Shown one piece after another: positions 44,372-58,900 of a stretch of DNA of 64,000 nucleotides. The notes beneath the pieces were generated by a model, which saw only the letters and a list, made by a program, of their open reading frames with translations, had not been told where the DNA came from and ran no database searches. The stretch is from Purpureocillium takamizusanense. Taxonomy: Eukaryota; Ascomycota; Sordariomycetes; Hypocreales; Ophiocordycipitaceae. Position 1 is the stretch's first letter, and every line of letters begins with the position of its first letter. A program made the position numbers and the translations under genes. The stretch spans positions 2,790,001 through 2,854,000 of the forward strand of contig NC_063069.1 in NCBI RefSeq assembly GCF_022605165.1, given 5' to 3'.

Positions 44372-45782
44372 GGCGGGAGCTTAGAGCCCGCCCCGCCCCA
44401 ATGGTTTCGTGGTCGACGAGGCGGATTGTTGTGCTGTGGCCGGATCGGTTCGAACACGGTCGTCCTCGAGCCTCGATCCGCCTCCCAGCTGCCGAGGTGA
44501 TCGGCGGCTAGCTATCGACGGCGGGGTGATTATGGTGTCAGATCGATAAAAGCTAGCTTTTACCCGTCTATAGGCAAAGGTGAGGAGAGGGTGTGCGTTG
44601 GGTATTCCTGTCAGATCGAAGTGTTGGGTCAGAAGCGAGTTGGTCGTCGTGGCGCTGATGCTCTCGCGGAGCACCAAACGGCGGCAGGTGATGGCACAGC
44701 GGCGGGGCTGTTATCGGTAAGCTCGCGGGGGAGGTCACCTTGGGCGCGGGTCTCCCGGGGTGAGGGGGCGCGCGTCATGCTCCAGCGCTGCTAGCCTTGC
44801 AGGCCCGGGTGGCTGCCGCTCCTCCAGTTGGCCCGTTCCCGCCTGGGAGTGCCTGGTGGTGTCCATGATGGAGCGGCACTGACCGACCAGGTGACATCCA
44901 TGGATCCATGGCTCATGCTTGGACCCCGTCCACCCTCCCATCCTCCGTCACCGTCTGCCACTGCCCTTGATGAACGAACACAACCTAGCGCCTAGGCGCC
45001 CCCGCCAGGTTAATAGTCGAAGCACCGCGCGCAGCACCGCACCTGCTTGGTACGAATTCAACAAGGAATGGAACCATTTCGCAGACAGTCGATGCACCAC
45101 CCAACACTCCCAATGCGGCCCCTGCTGCAGCGGTGCGGAGAATCGCCTCCAGAGCCTCCCAAATGCGCCTCAACCAATGCACCTTGTCGACATTGTTGGG
45201 GTGGTGCAGGCATTTGATTCGACAACTGCCAGTGCATTCTGCCAGCGATTGCCAGTGTGGTGGCGACTGTTGCTGGCAGCCACTGCCCACTAGGTTCAAC
45301 GAGGGCGGCAGCTGGTGCAGCAGCTGCACGCTGAGGTGCCCATAAACGCCACCTACTAAGGTACTCCTCAGCAGTTGTCCATGGTGGTCGTTTGTTAGCG
45401 TGTTGCCCATCTCCACCCCAGCCGCGCTGAGCGTGTACCTTACCGTACCAATCTTGCCAATATCGCCTGAAGCCGCCAGCCCAGACGTCATTTGCGGCGA
45501 AATAGCTATCGATAAAGCTCCTTTGAGCTGGCCAGCGAAGGCTCGTTCCAGCTCAATTCACTCATCTCCTACCACCCGCTTGCCACCTAGAATCATATCA
45601 TCTTCACACCCCTTACCAGAGCTTGACGATTGCTTTCAAACACGCCGCCCAGCACATCGGCTCGGAACCCGTGCTGTCCCCTTCGTTCGAGCTCGTGGCC
45701 AAGCAAGAGGCTGGAGCCCGGTCATCCCCTCCTACCCCGCCTAGCAACACGACCAGGCACCCGTGATACCCAGGCCAACAAC
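44372..45782. other. Divergent promoter, MCX1 and GBE1
   Basis: 1.41 kb. Degenerate GCCAGTG/CACTGGC words recur near 45180-45300 and a TAAGGTAC string is near 45357. Open frames on both strands show no family signature. No RNA gene is seen. Confidence 0.55.
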
Positions 45783-48314
45783 ATGGCTTCCGCTGTCGAA
45801 AACTCTTCCAACTCGTTGGACTCCAACAACCAGGGTGCAGCTACTGGTGGAATACCTCCTGACGGCACCGGTCAGCCTCCCTCAAACCCCAGAGGCTCAA
45901 AATGAAAACGCAATCTGACTTGTATTGTAGGCGTCGTGAAGCTCGATCCCTACCTCGAACCCTTCGCTGACGCGCTTCGACGACGCTATGCCAAGGCTCA
46001 AAGTTGGATCAAGTCGATCAACGAGACTGAAGGTGGTGTCGAGAAATTCTCAAGGGTGTGTTCTCCCATCACCTTCCTCGTTTTCATCCCTAATAAACAC
46101 CCATTCAGGGCACAGAGAAGTTTGGATTCAATGTGGACGACAAGAACAACATAGTGTACAGAGAATGGGCCCCAAATGCCACTGCGGCCTTTCTTATCGG
46201 TGAATTCAGTATGTTCGCGAGTGCCGCACGCTAGACCGTCTCATGCCGCACCTCGCTAACCTCGAGACAGACAACTGGGATCGCACCTCGCACCCGATGA
46301 AGAAGGATGACTTCGGCGTCTTCGCAATTGAGATTCCAGCTCAAAACGGCCAGCCTGCCGTACCTCACAAGTCCAAGATCAAGGTGAGCTATCGTGCAGG
46401 ACGTATGATACAACGGCAGTCATGTGTTAATTGTGTCGTCAGATCTCACTTGATTTGCCCACGGGAGAGCGAGCCGACAGGATTCCAGCATGGATTAAGT
46501 ATGTCACGCAAGACCTGACTGTCTCTCCGGCATATGAGGCTCGTTTCTGGAACCCTCCAGCAGCAGAAAAGTACCAGTTCCGGCACTCAAGACCCAAGAA
46601 GCCCGCCAGCGCACGCGTGTACGAGGCGCATGTGGGAATTTCCAGCCCAGCGCAAAGGGTGGCAACTTACAAAGAATTCACCAAGAACATGCTGCCTCGA
46701 ATCAAAGAGCTAGGGTACAATGTCATCCAACTGATGGCCATTATGGAACACGCCTACTATGCCAGCTTCGGATACCAAGTCAATAGTTTCTTTGCAGCGA
46801 GCAGCCGCTATGGTCCGCCGGAAGACCTCAAAGAGCTTATTGATACCGCACACAGCATGGGCTTGGTTGTACTTCTCGATGTCGTGCACAGCCATGCATC
46901 CAAGAACGTTCTTGATGGCTTGAACGAGTTTGACGGTACAGACCATCAATACTTCCACAGCGGTGGCAAGGGCCGTCACGATCAGTGGGATAGTCGACTG
47001 TTCAACTATGGCCACCACGAGGTGTTGCGATTCCTCCTCAGCAATCTGCGGTTCTGGATGGATGAGTACCAATTCGATGGTTTCCGGTTTGACGGTGTCA
47101 CAAGCATGCTCTACACGCATCATGGCATGGGCACGTGAGTAGCCCCGCGTCCCATACATCGCCACGCCCATTACTGACAGCTACAGGGGGTTCTCTGGCG
47201 GCTACCACGAGTATTTCGGCGCCGATGTTGACGAGGAGGCTGTTGTTTATCTCATGCTCGCGAACGAAATGCTGCATTCCCTCTACCCACACTCCATCAG
47301 CATCGCCGAGGATGTCTCCGGTATGCCTGCCCTGTGCCTACCGCTATCCCTCGGGGGCGTCGGCTTCGACTATCGCCTAGCGATGGCCATCCCAGATATG
47401 TGGATCAAGATTCTCAAGGAGCTCAAGGACGAGCAATGGGACATTGGCAACATATGTTTCACCTTGACCAACCGCCGTCACGGCGAGAAAACAATTGCGT
47501 ATTGCGAAAGCCATGATCAAGCGTAAGTTGGTCCATGTCATATCTGAGGAACAAGGAGCCTCCAGTACAGCTACTAAACTCGTGCAGGCTCGTAGGAGAC
47601 AAGACATTGATGATGCATCTCTGTGATGCTGAGATGTATACCAACATGTCGGTTCTATCCCCGCTGACGCCCGTCATCGATCGTGGCATGGCTCTCCACA
47701 AGATGATCCGTCTTCTTACCCACAGCCTGGGCGGCGAAGGATACTTGAACTTTGAGGGCAACGAGTTCGGACACCCTGAATGGCTCGACTTCCCCCGTGA
47801 GGGAAACAACAACTCATTCTGGTACGCGCGCCGGCAACTCAACCTGACTGAGGACCATCTGCTTCGCTACCAGTTTCTAAACACCTTTGATGCCCTTATG
47901 AATAACTGCGAGGCCAAATACGGCTGGCTTCACTCGCCGCAGGCATTCATCTCATTGAAGCACGAGGGAGATAAGGTAATCGTTTTTGAGCGCGCGGGAC
48001 TCGTCTTTGTATTCAATTTCCACCCGACCGAGAGCTTTAGCGACTACCGCATCGGGATCGAGGTCCCTGGGACGTATCGCATCGTCTTGAACAGCGACTC
48101 CAAGGAGGTTGGCGGATTTAACAGGCTCGACGAGAACACGCGCTTCTTCACGACCCCGATGGAATGGAACGGCCGCAAGAACTGGACTCACATCTATATT
48201 CCTTGTCGCACCGCCTTGGTCAGTACAACGTTGAAATACTATTCGGATGATTGTAGTTTGCTGACGATGACGCAGATTCTCGCGCTCGAAAACACCGTAT
48301 CGCAGCAACAGTAG
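45783..48314 (+). CDS. gbe1: 1,4-alpha-glucan (glycogen) branching enzyme
   Basis: Gbe1 cuts alpha-1,4 glucan chains and re-attaches them as alpha-1,6 branches during glycogen synthesis. Eight exons: 45783-45870, 45931-46055, 46109-46208, 46271-46383, 46443-47134, 47187-47522, 47588-48218 and 48276-48314, for 707 residues, the usual size. The CBM48 module holds [20 protein letters not shown]. In the GH13 barrel I see [10 protein letters not shown], the nucleophile Asp359 in [10 protein letters not shown], the acid/base Glu414 in SIAEDVSG and Asp483 in [18 protein letters not shown] and [15 protein letters not shown] close the barrel and start the C-terminal beta domain. The last intron (57 nt) is a multiple of three and stop-free, so an unspliced reading also stays open. 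ATP2 follows on the same strand. Confidence 0.96.
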
Positions 48315-49437
48315 TAGGGTGCGGGCCAGGCAAGGTTCGATTCATGTCAACGAAACGCATGTGGAACAGATGAAACTGGGGAAAACCCTGCGTGTAATGT
48401 TGATTCATAAGGCAGGTTGCGGATCCCAGCTACGAAAGCCTTTAATGTATGAAGTAACAGCAATGAGAATTACTGCCAAAAGAGACCGAGCCCGTTTGCA
48501 GGCAGCTAGTTTCATGGAAAAGTTGTGAACACTGACAATTGCCTATCGTCGTCCCGACATGTGAGCCTTAACGGCAGACATGATATACACCGGACGTCCG
48601 ATGAAGGTTTCGGGTAGGAAAGCTAGAGCGCAAGCCTCCTAGTAAAAAGGGCACAACAATGCGAGCGGAATAAGATTGACAATGATTTACAAGGGAGATT
48701 TATCATATGATAGAAAGTGCGCATTGGAGTCAGGCTGTTGTGCAGACACGATGGGCCTTGTTTTCGTGAGGTATGCTCCTCATGATGCATTGAGACGTGG
48801 CTATGTCTTGTGCAACGCTAGGCCAGGCATCCAAGGCCGTCACGGGTGGGAGTGCCAGTCAGTTGCACGGTGCAGTAACAAATTTGCCGTCGGGTGTGGA
48901 TCGCGAAAAGACGGAAGGGAATGGGGAGCCTCAGGAACCAAGCCTAGCATGTCAGGCACCTCCACCTCTTCGTGGCTCGGTTGGCCGGGGATGCCAGGGG
49001 GCAGGAGGCAGTAATCCGCACTGTGTACGCCGGCCCTGGGCGTGAAGTCCTGCCGAGATCGCATATGCTCCGTTGGATTCCAATTGCTTAGATCAGGAGC
49101 AAAGTGAGCGCGTTTGCTAATTTATACAGCCATGTAATCTGAGAATAATATCTGCTTCTGTCAATTCTCCTATTTAGACGCCTGCGACTCGACGTGAGGT
49201 ACGACAAGTGTAGCCGCGAGCCCACGTCCGAGCCGCCCGGTCTCCTTCCAAACCCCGCGAGACACTGTGCATGTCACAGTGTTCAATCTCATGTTAGCGC
49301 GTCACGTGATCGGCGAGAAAGCTCTAACCGACGAAGTTGTCCGCTCCCGAGCAAAACTGCTCACTCTGCAAATTCTCCCCTGCCTCAACCAACCTCTCTC
49401 CACTCCCATCTCTGATCGCTCTCTGTCATCTGGCAAG
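48315..49437. other. Intergenic, GBE1 to ATP2
   Basis: 1.12 kb. The first 800 bp are 3' sequence of GBE1 with no recognised element. The ATP2 promoter holds a TCACGTGA palindrome at 49302-49309 and a pyrimidine-rich leader (49370-49430). Confidence 0.6.
49302..49309. promoter_or_regulatory. TCACGTGA E-box about 130 bp upstream of ATP2
   Basis: A perfect eight-base palindrome containing CACGTG, the core recognised by bHLH factors such as Cbf1. It lies close before the ATP2 start. Its use here is inferred only from sequence and position. Confidence 0.4.
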
Positions 49438-51421
<1,984 letters not shown>

Positions 51422-52366
51422 GCGACCTTTGCTGCATAATGTCCGGCGAATGTGGAGTGAGAGCCTGTGTATAGACCAGAGGAACCGGAGCCGGGGAGGT
51501 TTCTTTCCAAGCTCCATCAACTAAGTCTCTTTTGTGGGCTGTGTACCAAGAAATCAAAATTCCCCTTGTAAAGCACTACATTTGTTGCTCATTGGATGTG
51601 ACGATACTTGATTCTTGGAATCTTGGTGTAAACAACGTGCTGTCAGACGCTCGGTATACGTACTGATCGGGACGTGAGCCACACACGTGCTCGTGAAATA
51701 GCTGAGCGAGGCGCGCCAGCATAGGTCTGAGAGATCTGGGACTCTACAGAACGGACTCGGCATTGGCGACCACGTTGCTGGTGGCAGCTGAACAGCCAGG
51801 GGGGGCGGGGGGAGGACGTCAGCGGTAGCAAGTAACTAACTTAGCACCCCGTTCGTAATTAGACTGATATCAGAACCCTGCCGGGGGCGGCATCGGGGCC
51901 AGGTGCGTTATAGGGTGGGTGCTCTGCAGTCCGAAGATGACAATCAGAAAGTGACATGGCACGGTCGAGACAGATACTAGTCGCGGCACAATGGCCACGT
52001 ACCTTGTCACTTCCAGTGAGGTGACTCGAATAATCGTAGACCCTTCCGCTTAGCCTGAAAACAGACGGGCGCTGAAGGTGTGTACCAACTATTTCGTAAC
52101 GCTAGACCGTATGCCGCTGTGAAACTTCCCAACATCCCAAGTGTTCTCTCACGACCCGGGGTATTCTATGTAACCAATCTCTTCCACTGCTAACCCTCAA
52201 GAGCAATTCACACCCAAGCCGCTTCCCATTGCATGGATTGCCCATTTCGTGAGCCTATAGACAAGGCGCCACGATGCGGGTAGACACCCGTCCTGCGCTT
52301 CCGTCAAGGGTCGTAGTAGACTCTCTCAGCTGCGAGCGCTTGGGTCCTAGAGGACAGACGCACTGG
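51422..52366. other. Intergenic between convergent ATP2 and Zn2Cys6 gene
   Basis: 945 bp, mostly 3' sequence. A CACGTG is near 51684 and a TCACTTCCAGTGA inverted repeat near 52007-52019. No gene is recognised. Confidence 0.55.
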
Positions 52367-53977
52367 CTACGACCCTTCTCCAAGTCCAGGCGCCAGGTTA
52401 ACCTCGTCGGGAACTTCGGTCACGGTCCTAGCGCGCACTGCTCTTCCCTGATCGTCGACCCAGGTAAGCGCCCTGGTTTCGGCTTCCTGCTGAGCATCCC
52501 AGTAATTCCCGCCAGGCGTCTGGGATATCCACCGCGGGTTACCCAAGATGATGCGAGCGACCTTGAGCTCATCCTCCTCACGGATGGCATCTTGTGGCAT
52601 CTTGAGGAGATGGCTCCATTTCGGGCCCAGATGGTCCAGCAGATCGTGGAGCGAACGGTTCCCGATGCCCTTGAGCCACCAAACTGCGCTCATAAGCTTG
52701 AGAAAGGGGACATAGTGAGCAACGATCACAAGAGCTCGTGGTAGCATGTTCTGCACGCAGTCCACGAACTGTTGAGGCAGAAACGTCAGCCAGGTAATGA
52801 TGCGCAACCTCATGACTGCGCCGAAGCCGCCTAAGCGTAGATTCTGAAAGAGCGAGCCCAGGAACTCGAGAACTTTGTAGTATATCCGAATATGCTGGTG
52901 CTCCGGATCGCCTTCCTTGATGGCTTCCAGCATGGTGAGGAGGTGGGCTGGAATATCGGCGGCCGACAGGCCAAGGTCTATCTGGGGCCTGTAGAATAGA
53001 GGCTCGAGACCGCTTGCTTGGACCTCTTCGGGACCTATGTGGTCGATCAAGAGCCCGATGCCTCTCCAAACAACCATCCAGTTGACGATGTAGCACTTGG
53101 GGCCGTACAAGTCTCGGAAGTTTTCCGAAGCGAGTGCCGTGAGGAGCAGGGCGTTGGCGAGCATGGCGCATCGGTCCTTGCCATTTGGAGATGTTATAAC
53201 GTGCCGATAGCCTTCGAATGCGCGAGCCCTGTACGCAATGGCCCTTTGCTGATTGTGGTCCAAGAGGAGTGTCTGCTGGTGAAGGCTAGCCAGGCCGAGC
53301 AGGGTATCCATGAGGAAAGGCGAACCGAAGGCGTACTGCACCACGGTGGTCCTCATAATATCCTCGATGGGTCTCCAGTCGCCGCCCTCGATGGTGAAGG
53401 ATGAGCAGGTGTTTGTGGTGTAATACCAGAGAAACCTCATGGCAGTCTCGTCGAAATCAGGGGGGAGAAACTGCGGCTCGATGATGATGGACGGAGCAGC
53501 AGCAGCGCGTACTAGGGAGGCGGAAGACGAGGACGAGGCCGAGCCAGATGGCGACGAGGCTGAGCCCGAGTCTGGGGGAGTTGCGTAAACGCATTCTTGA
53601 TTGCGTAGCCTGCAGTTCCTGCAGATGGGGCGATGCTCATCGCACTTGACCTTGCGGGCCTTGCACGTGAGGCAGCCCTTGCGAGACTTTCTGTGAGGTC
53701 GTTTGGCATGGTAGGGCTTCTCAGGCGGCTGGTCGTCGTCCGACGGCAGCACAGGAGGCTGTCCGAGCGGTGGCTCCATGGAGCGGGGATCTGTTGTCAC
53801 CGGCAGAGGAACTGGTTGGTGGCGGTGTGGTTCATGCACGAGGGCATGCGTATGAGACGATACAGGCAGTTGCGGCCTGTCGTGGAACGCAGGTGGATGA
53901 AACGGCGTGCGCTGGGTGGGTTGAGGATGCTTCGTCCGCGCGGCCGCTCGCTTTTTTTTACGAGATTCTGGATCCAA
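52367..53977 (-). CDS. Zn2Cys6 transcription factor, Upc2-like architecture
   Basis: A single exon of 536 residues. A His/Pro-rich N-terminus leads to a basic flank (RPHRKSRK) and the zinc cluster with Cys102, 105, 112, 119, 122 and 129 (CLTCKARKVKCDEHRPICRNC). The linker is a long Ser/Ala run (SSPSGSASSSSSAS). The C-terminal 370 residues are helical and start FLPPDFDETAMRFLWYYTTNTC, with MDTLLGLASLHQQTLLLDH and YRARAFEGYRHVI. This layout is like fungal sterol-uptake-control (Upc2-type) and related small C6 proteins, where the C-terminal domain senses a lipid; the resemblance is architectural and I would not name the ligand. The start could be either the first Met or Met67. No target gene is adjacent in a divergent arrangement other than the AAA ATPase 2 kb away. 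Confidence 0.85.
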   Translation of the reverse strand: MDPESRKKKRAAARTKHPQPTQRTPFHPPAFHDRPQLPVSSHTHALVHEPHRHQPVPLPVTTDPRSMEPPLGQPPVLPSDDDQPPEKPYHAKRPHRKSRKGCLTCKARKVKCDEHRPICRNCRLRNQECVYATPPDSGSASSPSGSASSSSSASLVRAAAAPSIIIEPQFLPPDFDETAMRFLWYYTTNTCSSFTIEGGDWRPIEDIMRTTVVQYAFGSPFLMDTLLGLASLHQQTLLLDHNQQRAIAYRARAFEGYRHVITSPNGKDRCAMLANALLLTALASENFRDLYGPKCYIVNWMVVWRGIGLLIDHIGPEEVQASGLEPLFYRPQIDLGLSAADIPAHLLTMLEAIKEGDPEHQHIRIYYKVLEFLGSLFQNLRLGGFGAVMRLRIITWLTFLPQQFVDCVQNMLPRALVIVAHYVPFLKLMSAVWWLKGIGNRSLHDLLDHLGPKWSHLLKMPQDAIREEDELKVARIILGNPRWISQTPGGNYWDAQQEAETRALTWVDDQGRAVRARTVTEVPDEVNLAPGLGEGS

Positions 53978-55987
53978 CAGCGTCTAGGATACCGTCGACG
54001 GGCTGACCAGATGGGCAACGAGCACAGGAGGGGGACGGTCGGTCGGGTAAGAAAGTGAAGAAAGTAGTAAAGGTAGAGTGAGCAGGTCCAGACAATATAT
54101 GAAATGGCCGGATGGGAGATGCATTGGAGGATAAGTTTGAATTGGAGCTGTCGCGCGCTAAGAGAAGGAAGGGCTGGGCTGGCGGCGGAAGTTACGACCC
54201 GCGAGCGAATCCTACACCAGTAATATCTTGGACATAAGTTAGTACGTGTTCTACAAGGCGAGTGCAGCAGCATCGAAAAATGGCAGGCGCCTTGACCGCT
54301 GAGTGTTGCATATCTTGACGGGCCAAAACTCTCTCGTGTCTACAGTATACAGTTGTACGGACTCGTTCTCTTCATGCTCCGTCCGTATTCAAGACGCAGG
54401 CAGATGCGAGCTCGAGGCCGCGCAATACTTCGTACACCTTATTAGCAATGACATGCATCGCGGCCGCCACAACAACAGAGGATGGACGTGTCGGGCTCAT
54501 AAACCAACGCTGTGCTCGGTCACGCCCATGCGGGCCTGCATCATTACAGCAGCGCCCTGTCGGGCTCTGAGGGCCGACATTGGGGGGGGGGGGGGCAATT
54601 GTGCGATCGCGGTCCCGTCAAGGTTGGGCGACGACAGCCATGCGGCAGCACCAAGAACCCCGACGGGGAAATTCAATGCCACCGCCACGGCGCGACAGCC
54701 GCGCCATTGGACAATGGTGGGCTGAATCGATGACGCCTCGTCGACGATGTTGGGCTGACACATGATAGACTGACGGCTGACGGCGGACTCTGCGGGGCGA
54801 GGGCGCGGCGCGGCGCACGAGAACCAGGGATTGATCTCGCAGTGTCTCACTGGTGCCCGGGCCAGGGGACGTAGGGAGGGCTTGCGGCAGTGACGAACGC
54901 CGACACGCGTCCGCGGGTGCTTGCCGTCGAGCTTGCCCGTTTTCAGGGTAGCACTTCGTACGAAACACAGCACCAGTTTAAGCATGGCTCCGTTGAGGAG
55001 GTCATCACGGCCCGCCACACATGCTCGCGCTTATCGGCTAAAATCTCCAGTCCGGCTTGGTAAACATTGCGTAGAGCAAGACAAAGCAATGAGAAATTGG
55101 CTTCTGGCCGCCATCGCGACGGCCGCTCCGAGGTAGGCCGGCATGTAGGCAGGTTGCGCACAGCCCCCGTCGATGTCGAATGGAGGAGCTCCATCATCAG
55201 AGGAAAGGATTCTTCCTTGGCGTACTAAGGTTGGCGTCGGTGGAAGCGGAGCCCTGAGCACTCTTGTCCCAGTGGGTCGCTCCAGTGGCACCGCCAGCGA
55301 GAGCCGCCGCTGGCTGAAGATGGAAGGCCGTTGCAACGGTTCATAGGTAGGTACTTATTGGCGCCCTTCCCATCCGTGGCGTTGACGGCACGCTTCCAGA
55401 ATAAGATAGTACCTGTAAGGCAACGTTGGCACCCAAGGTTTAAAACTTCCATACCTTGCCTGAGGTAGGTATACAGTACCTACATACCTGCCGCCTCAGA
55501 GCCGCGTGCTGCTGACGGCCAGGCGCCCACAGTCAGGTAGGACAGTGGAGCACTGAAGCGATTGCCTACCCCATGTACCAGTCCAACCTGGTTGACAATA
55601 GCAGCCGGAGGTGTCCAGAGGTTAACTTACAGCCTACTAACCTACCTAGGTGTAGATAGAGCCCCCGGTCCAGGGCCGCCACTATAGCGCTGATGGTACC
55701 CGCCTAAGTACCAATCCTTCAAGGTTCCAATTAGTACTGTAGCCCAGCCAGCCAGCGAGCCGCCCTGTTGGTACCTTAGTAGCCTCCAGCGCTCCACTGC
55801 CGGCCCACCACGGCGCCGAGCCGCCGAACCGCCATGTGGTGGATCATTCCATGTCGTGCCATCGATTCGGAAACTTCATGTTCACCCCATCTGACGCAGC
55901 ACGACGACATCAGCACCGGCTGCGCACCGCTCACCTCCCCCCCTTCAACGCAACTCCTGCGCCGGTGCCCATCGCCGAGCCGTCCGG
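53978..55987. other. Long divergent intergenic region, Zn2Cys6 gene and AAA ATPase
   Basis: 2.0 kb. It holds a run of 14 G at 54582-54595 and, from 55340 to 55790, many short GTAC/TAGGTA words (TAGGTAGGTAC, CTAACCTACCTAGG, GTACCTTAGTAG). Open frames in 54300-55200 on both strands overlap each other and look non-coding. No conserved gene is found. Confidence 0.55.
54582..54595 (+). repeat. Poly-G run (14 bp)
   Basis: A homopolymer of about 14 G in the long intergenic region. Its exact length may be uncertain because such runs are prone to sequencing error. Confidence 0.8.
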
Positions 55988-58900
55988 ATGCACGCTCCCG
56001 TGGCCCGCCGAGCGTTTCCTACGGTCGCATTCGCCGCCAGAGCCCCTGCCCCGCGATCCCTCCATACCTCGCCTCCAGCTCGCAATGCCGCCCCTGGTTC
56101 CGACGGCAAGCCCGCCGACGACTCCGTGACGGAGCACGACGGCGATGTCGAGGAGCAGACCGGTGCCGGGACGTCCGGCGGGCGGACCAGGAGCCATGCC
56201 GCGGGTCCCTCGAGGACGCGCCAGGCACGGAGGCGCGTCGCCTCGGCCTTGCCGCCCGTTAAGCTGCCGCCCAGTTTCCTCGACAACAACGTCTCCGTCT
56301 TTGCCCCCGGTATCCAGCCCCGGCTGCCGGCCGCCATTTCGGAGGATTCTAGGCACGAAAAGATCTCACGCCTCTTCCACGACCAGAACCCCGGCTCCCA
56401 ACAGGCGCACCAGGCTCTCGAGTCTTATTTTGAAACGGCTCTGAACAACCTCTTAGTCAAGCACACTGAGCTTGCTGTTGACCTTGAGATGTCCTCTAGC
56501 GACGTCGCCGATGTCTCCTGGAACTCGCCCGACAAGATTGAGAGGGTTGTGCGCCTCTGGGATATGATACTTGACTCTGCATGGCACCTCACCGACGCTC
56601 TATATCCCGCGCGACAAGCCGAATACATCTACAAGACGCGACCTTTCTGGTGGTGGCACATCTACAAGGACCTCGACCCGCGAACCCATCGCTTTCGCGA
56701 CCAGTTTCTGTCCCTAGCGCTGTCTCTCGACAATCATCTCCATCATGCCGAGCGCCTCGAGAAGCCCCTCGCCCACGCTGTCGCCGATTTCCCCATCGAC
56801 ACCCTAGTCGCGATGCAAAAGGCCATTGGACGCGAGCTCAATGCTTCATCGCCGTCCAACTTCGATCCCAAGACGGGTAAACGACCCATTACAATTTTGT
56901 CCCTGTCTGGTTACGGTGGGAAAGCCGTGGCCGAGTCGATAGGAGAACACCTTGCTCTGTGGAACGAGGCCGACCTTATCCGCCTTGATGCTCATGACCT
57001 ATCGGCTCTGGTTGGCGAGTACCTGGGCCAGAACTGGGCGTACTCGCGTGGTTCAATATCCATGCTCGGGTTCCGAGCTGCTGAACTGAATGGCAAATTG
57101 GCCGCGGACCCAGAGTCTTTGAGGCGACATCAAGACGATGACGATGGCGACGGCGAGTCTGGAATTCTGGGCATACGGACTGAGACCGGGACACTGGCAG
57201 ATGAGCTGCAAAATATTCGGAAGGGTGGGTACGACGGCTTCAGCAAATGGGAGAGTCTCAAGATCGACAAGATTTTGGACCACATCATCCGTTCAGCCTC
57301 GCTCAAGACGCAATCCGCACAGCCTCGACCAGTCCTTTTGCAAATCCACGATGTCGTTGAGCTGAGCATGACTTTGGAAGGCTCCTTACTGCTAGGCAAG
57401 TTGAGGGCATTGGTTGACGGTGCCTGGCAGCAGGGCTTGAGGATTGCCGTCTTGGGCACATCATCATGCGAAGAGCCGTCTGATGAATATCAAGGCGCTA
57501 TCGCGGACCTTGCCGTCGGAGACTTGATCATCACCCGCCACATTCAGCCAGACCGCGCCGACAGACACATGGCCAAGAGCCAACAACGACCCACCTTCAA
57601 CCTGCAACAGGCAGACTACTTTGCCGAGAACGTACATAACATCAACAGGATGCTCAGAAGCATGGACCCGGACGCAGCGCAGCAACTCCTCGATCCGTCC
57701 AGTGACAGTCTGCGAGCCTACTTATTGTCGGCCAACCCGCGCTTCTCTGTTCTGCGCGAGTCCATCCTCCCCGTCCCCGAGATTTATCACCTTGCATGTG
57801 CATTCAAAGCCCTCGAACAGAACCGTCAAGGCGGTGGGACGGCTGGCTTTCTTGAGCGGTTAACAATGGGTCCCTTGCGGCAAAGACCTGGACAGCCCTT
57901 CCTGGACGAGGAACGGCCGGAAGAAGGCGGCGAAGCAGGCGACACAACCAAATCCACGGAAGAGAGCAAAGTAGACGCGCGAGCGCCCATGAAACTCAAC
58001 GAGTACGAGAAGAGGATAGTTGTAGGTCATATCCATCGGGAAAACCTCCGAACGACCTTCGATGATGTTCACGTCCCCCCGGAGACAATATCGGCGCTGA
58101 AGCTGCTCACCTCATTGGCGCTCGTCCGGCCGGACGCCTTTTCCTATGGCGTCCTTGCTCAGGACAAGATCTCGGGCTGCCTTCTCTACGGCCCTCCCGG
58201 CACGGGCAAGACGATGCTCGCTAAGGCGGTGGCGAAGGAGAGCGGGGCCAACATGCTCGAGATCAGCGGCGCTACCATCAACGACAAGTGGGTTGGTGAA
58301 AGCGAGAAGCTGATCCGCGCAGTCTTTACCTTGGCAAAGCGGCTGTCGCCATGTGTTGTCTTCATTGATGAGGCGGATTCGCTGCTTGCAAATCGCAGCA
58401 TGTTCAGCAGCCGGCCGTCTCATCGTGAACATATTAACCAATTCCTCAAGGAATGGGACGGCATGGAAGAGACCAAAGCCTTCATCATGGTGGCGACCAA
58501 CAGGCCGTTCGACTTGGATGACGCCGTGTTGCGGCGACTCCCACGCAAGATTCTGGTCGACCTCCCGCTCAAGGACGACCGCGCGGCCATTCTCAGGCTG
58601 CTGCTCAAGGGCGAGACCCTGGACGGCTCCGTCTCGCTCGAAGACTACGCCGCGAGGACGCCGCACTACTCGGGATCGGACCTGAAGAACGTTTGCGTTG
58701 CCGCGGCCATGGCCGCCGTCGAGGAGGAGAACGAGGCCGCTGCCAAGCACACTGGGCCCGAGCCCTTCCAGTACCCGCAACGCCGCGTGCTGCGCAGCGA
58801 CCACTTCGATAAGGCGCTCAGGCAGATACCGGCCAGTATCAGCGAGGACATGGTGTCGCTGAAGCTGATTCGCAAGTTTGACGAAGAGTACGGAAACCGC

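Noticed and set aside
44430..44480. GGTTCGAA-like B box, possible tRNA
   Set aside because: No acceptor stem, D arm or anticodon arm can be formed around it. Similar isolated matches near 22030, 48334 and 61549 fail in the same way.
54300..55340. Several 60-170 residue frames in the long intergenic region
   Set aside because: They overlap on both strands, show no domain and include the poly-G run; nothing supports a gene.
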